64,000 nt of DNA from Centroberyx gerrardi. Lineage: Eukaryota > Chordata > Actinopteri > Beryciformes > Berycidae. Both the position numbers and the translations under genes were made by a program. Location of the stretch: positions 17,209,807 to 17,273,806 of the forward strand of contig NC_136017.1 of assembly GCF_048128805.1 (NCBI RefSeq), given 5' to 3'. The notes beneath the pieces are model-generated. The model was not told the origin of the DNA. It saw nothing but the letters and a program-made list of their open reading frames with translations, and made no database searches. Positions 61,945 through 64,000 of the stretch are shown here, piece after piece. Each line of letters begins with the position of its first letter. The first letter of the stretch is position 1.

Positions 61945-64000
61945 TTAACTAATCTCTAAAGGATATATCAACTGAACAGGTCTCTTCAACAAACTGCCCG
62001 TAGTAGTACGAACAATACAGGAACGAATGAGTCCATCTCTCCCTGGAAACAGTTCTGTTATCCTGCCCATTTTCCAGGTCTGCCTGGGTATGTTGTCCTC
62101 TCCGATCAGGACGACATCTCCCACCTTCAGCACAGTGGGTACAGGTGTCTCACACTTGTGAGCTGATTTCAAGTCCATCAAGTAGTCCTTCCTCCAGCTA
62201 TTCCAAAAGCTGGTTAAGAGTCTCTGCCGGTACCTCCATCTCCGGCCCATGTCCTCTCTGCTCACATTGGTTGCCTGAGATGGTGGAACCATAGTCTTTG
62301 GTGGTAAAGAAGTTAGTCTTTTCCCAACCAGGAAATGAGAGGGTGTAAGTGGCTGCGGCTCTGATGCGTCACTGTCCACATAAGAGAGAGGCCTGGAGTT
62401 TAACACAGCCTCTACCTCAGCAAGCATGGTTGTCAGTTCCTCAAAGTTTAGTGAAGCCTTCCCCAGGATCCTTTTTAGACATGCTTTTACAGATCTCACA
62501 AGTCTCTCCCAGAAGCCACCCCACCAAGCAGCTCGCTCAGCAATAAACTTCCAGGTGATCCCTTTGTCAGTGAAAAACTCTACAAGCTCTGATCCTCTGA
62601 TTGACTTCCACAGTTCTTTCAGATCTTGGTCTGCTCTTTTAAATGTTTTGGCATTATCTGAGTAAATAACTTTACACAGTCCTCGCCTTGCAATAAATCT
62701 CTTTAAGGCTAAAAGAAACCTTTCAGTAGTTTGATCTGAGACTAGCTCTAAATGCACTGCCCTGGTGACAGCACAAGTGAAAAGTGCAATATATGCCTTA
62801 GACTGACCACTAGACTTGACATATAATGGCCCTGCAAAATCTACCCCAGTAACTTCAAAGGGTGGGGACTCAGTAACTCTGTCTCTGGGTAGTGGAGCTG
62901 TGACTTGCTGTGCTGATTTCACTTTCAGTCTCCTACAAATGTGGCAATGTGAAACCGTTTTCTTCACTAGCTGTCTTCCCTTTAAAACCCAGTATCTTTC
63001 CCTCATCTGCACTAGAGTATCTCTGACCCCAGAATGCATCACTCTCTCATGACAGTACTGAACTAGTAACTCAGAGTATCTGTGTTTTGTAGGTAGCACC
63101 CATGGGTGTTGCTCCCTGAAACTAAGATCTGAGTGTTGTAGCCTGCCTCCTACACTAATAAGGCTATTTTCATCCAAAAATGGTTTCAAGTCTTTTATTT
63201 TTGACTCTCTCTTAATATCTTGTCCAGATTTCAGCTGACTGATTTCTTGGTTGAAACTATGCTCTTGGGTCACCTTCACCCAATACAGTTCTGCTGCAGT
63301 GAGCTCCTCTGCAGTTAGCTCTCCCTGAGTCTTTTGACTAGAGCGGGCATTAGCTATGAACCTTTTCACCCATGCAGTTATTCTCAGCACTGTTTTCAAC
63401 CTGCTGTACTTCTCTAGGTCTAATAGTGGCTCAGCTTGATCAGTGCTGGTAAACTGTACTACAGCCTGAAATTTAGACCTAAGCTCAGTGTTCATCTCAT
63501 GTGCAACACAGTCCTCATCAACACTCTCTGCATCATCAGTTGATGACAGTGAAATAGGTCCGCTCCACCACAGCTGGCTCTGGATGAGGGTTTCGACGCT
63601 CTCACCTCTGGTTGGTAAATCAGCAGGATTGGTTTTGCCGCTGCAGTGAGACCACAACTCTGGATCTGTGAGACCTTGTATTTCAGTCACTCTGTTTGCC
63701 ACGAACGGCTTCCACCTTTGTGCTGTGCTGCGTATCCAATGAAGAACAATCATTGAATCTGTCCACATGTTAAGCTGATTTCTTTCCATGTTCAGTGGCT
63801 TGAGAAGATTGTTCCCTAACCTTGCTCCAATCAGTGCACCCATCAGCTCCAAGCGTGGTAAAGTCATTTTCTTTAATGGGGCCACCTTTGACTTGGATGC
63901 TACAAAACTTGTCACAACTTCTCCTCCCTTATTCCGTCCTTGCAGATAGGCAACAGCGCTGTATGCCCTTTCACTAGCATCGCAGAAAACATGCAGTTTG
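61945..64000 (-). CDS. BEL/Pao retrotransposon polyprotein, C-terminal part
   Basis: An uninterrupted minus-strand frame enters from the right edge and ends at 61945, covering 685 codons. It contains the Pao-type RNase H region (FCDASERAYSAVAYL, then LPRLELMGALIGARL). It also has an integrase zinc finger (CHERVMHSGVRD ... CHICRR), a core with VTGVDFAGP, YSDNAKTF and WWGGFWERLVRSVK (D, D, E) and a DUF5641-like C-terminal domain (HFLVGKRLTSLPP ... VGDVVLIGEDN). This architecture is specific to BEL/Pao elements. No stop or shift is seen, so the copy is young. Gag, protease, RT and the other LTR lie outside the window. It is a mobile-element gene, not a host gene. Confidence 0.93.
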   Translation of the reverse strand, partial: KLHVFCDASERAYSAVAYLQGRNKGGEVVTSFVASKSKVAPLKKMTLPRLELMGALIGARLGNNLLKPLNMERNQLNMWTDSMIVLHWIRSTAQRWKPFVANRVTEIQGLTDPELWSHCSGKTNPADLPTRGESVETLIQSQLWWSGPISLSSTDDAESVDEDCVAHEMNTELRSKFQAVVQFTSTDQAEPLLDLEKYSRLKTVLRITAWVKRFIANARSSQKTQGELTAEELTAAELYWVKVTQEHSFNQEISQLKSGQDIKRESKIKDLKPFLDENSLISVGGRLQHSDLSFREQHPWVLPTKHRYSELLVQYCHERVMHSGVRDTLVQMRERYWVLKGRQLVKKTVSHCHICRRLKVKSAQQVTAPLPRDRVTESPPFEVTGVDFAGPLYVKSSGQSKAYIALFTCAVTRAVHLELVSDQTTERFLLALKRFIARRGLCKVIYSDNAKTFKRADQDLKELWKSIRGSELVEFFTDKGITWKFIAERAAWWGGFWERLVRSVKACLKRILGKASLNFEELTTMLAEVEAVLNSRPLSYVDSDASEPQPLTPSHFLVGKRLTSLPPKTMVPPSQATNVSREDMGRRWRYRQRLLTSFWNSWRKDYLMDLKSAHKCETPVPTVLKVGDVVLIGEDNIPRQTWKMGRITELFPGRDGLIRSCIVRTTTGSLLKRPVQLIYPLEIS

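Noticed and set aside
62349..63052. Plus-strand frames opposite the BEL/Pao integrase
   Set aside because: Shadows of the long minus-strand frame with clear integrase motifs.
1..64000. A gene cluster or novel multi-gene defence or biosynthetic system
   Set aside because: The four host genes are unrelated housekeeping genes with vertebrate intron structure; everything else coding is of transposon type or unassignable.

Overview
This is eukaryotic, vertebrate and almost certainly teleost fish nuclear DNA. The genes have GT-AG introns and encode vertebrate orthologues. Introns and spacers carry long (CA/TG)n, (CT)n and (GA)n microsatellites, L2-type LINE tails, hAT and TTAA-flanked non-autonomous transposons, and Ty3/gypsy and BEL/Pao LTR retrotransposons, a mix typical of ray-finned fish. 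I cannot name the species. There are no operons, CRISPR arrays or bacterial features.

Gene-bearing part, 1-31.2 kb: (1) the 3' end of ankrd10 (+), with its last two visible coding exons and a 3'UTR to about 5.0 kb; (2) a complete ube2a (+), the RAD6-type E2 ubiquitin-conjugating enzyme, six exons and 152 aa, behind a small CpG-rich promoter with CRE sites; (3) a complete cars2 (+), mitochondrial cysteinyl-tRNA synthetase, 15 exons and 572 aa by my splicing; (4) a complete ddrgk1 (-), the ER-anchored UFM1 ligase adaptor, eight exons and 295 aa, convergent with cars2. All splice sites were placed by eye from reading-frame phase and consensus. ANKRD10 and CARS2 are also neighbours on human 13q34, so part of the order looks like old synteny.

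Repeat-rich part, 31.2-64 kb: I find no convincing host gene here. It holds L2 LINE fragments (32.8-33.6, 52.6-53.1 and 56.6 kb), a decayed DUF4371-type hAT transposase (43.5-44.9 kb), a TTAA-flanked inverted-repeat element (48.1-48.5 kb) next to a frameshifted Myb/SANT-like reading frame (48.6-49.3 kb), an unrecognised broken coding remnant on the minus strand (49.9-50.5 kb), and a 117-aa orphan reading frame between direct repeats (53.1-54.3 kb). At the right end a degenerate Ty3/gypsy element (56.8-61.5 kb) has a 3' LTR interrupted by a minus-strand BEL/Pao element, whose 3' LTR and intact RNase H/integrase reading frame run off the window at 64 kb.

The genes are unrelated housekeeping genes (ubiquitin conjugation, mitochondrial translation, UFMylation) and do not form one pathway. 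I see no clear undescribed system. The points most worth a second look are the donor-site-like minisatellite in ube2a, the microsatellite polypyrimidine tract in cars2, the nested retrotransposons with a shared 27-bp block at two lesions, and the unidentified coding remnants at 49.9-50.5 and 53.5-53.9 kb.
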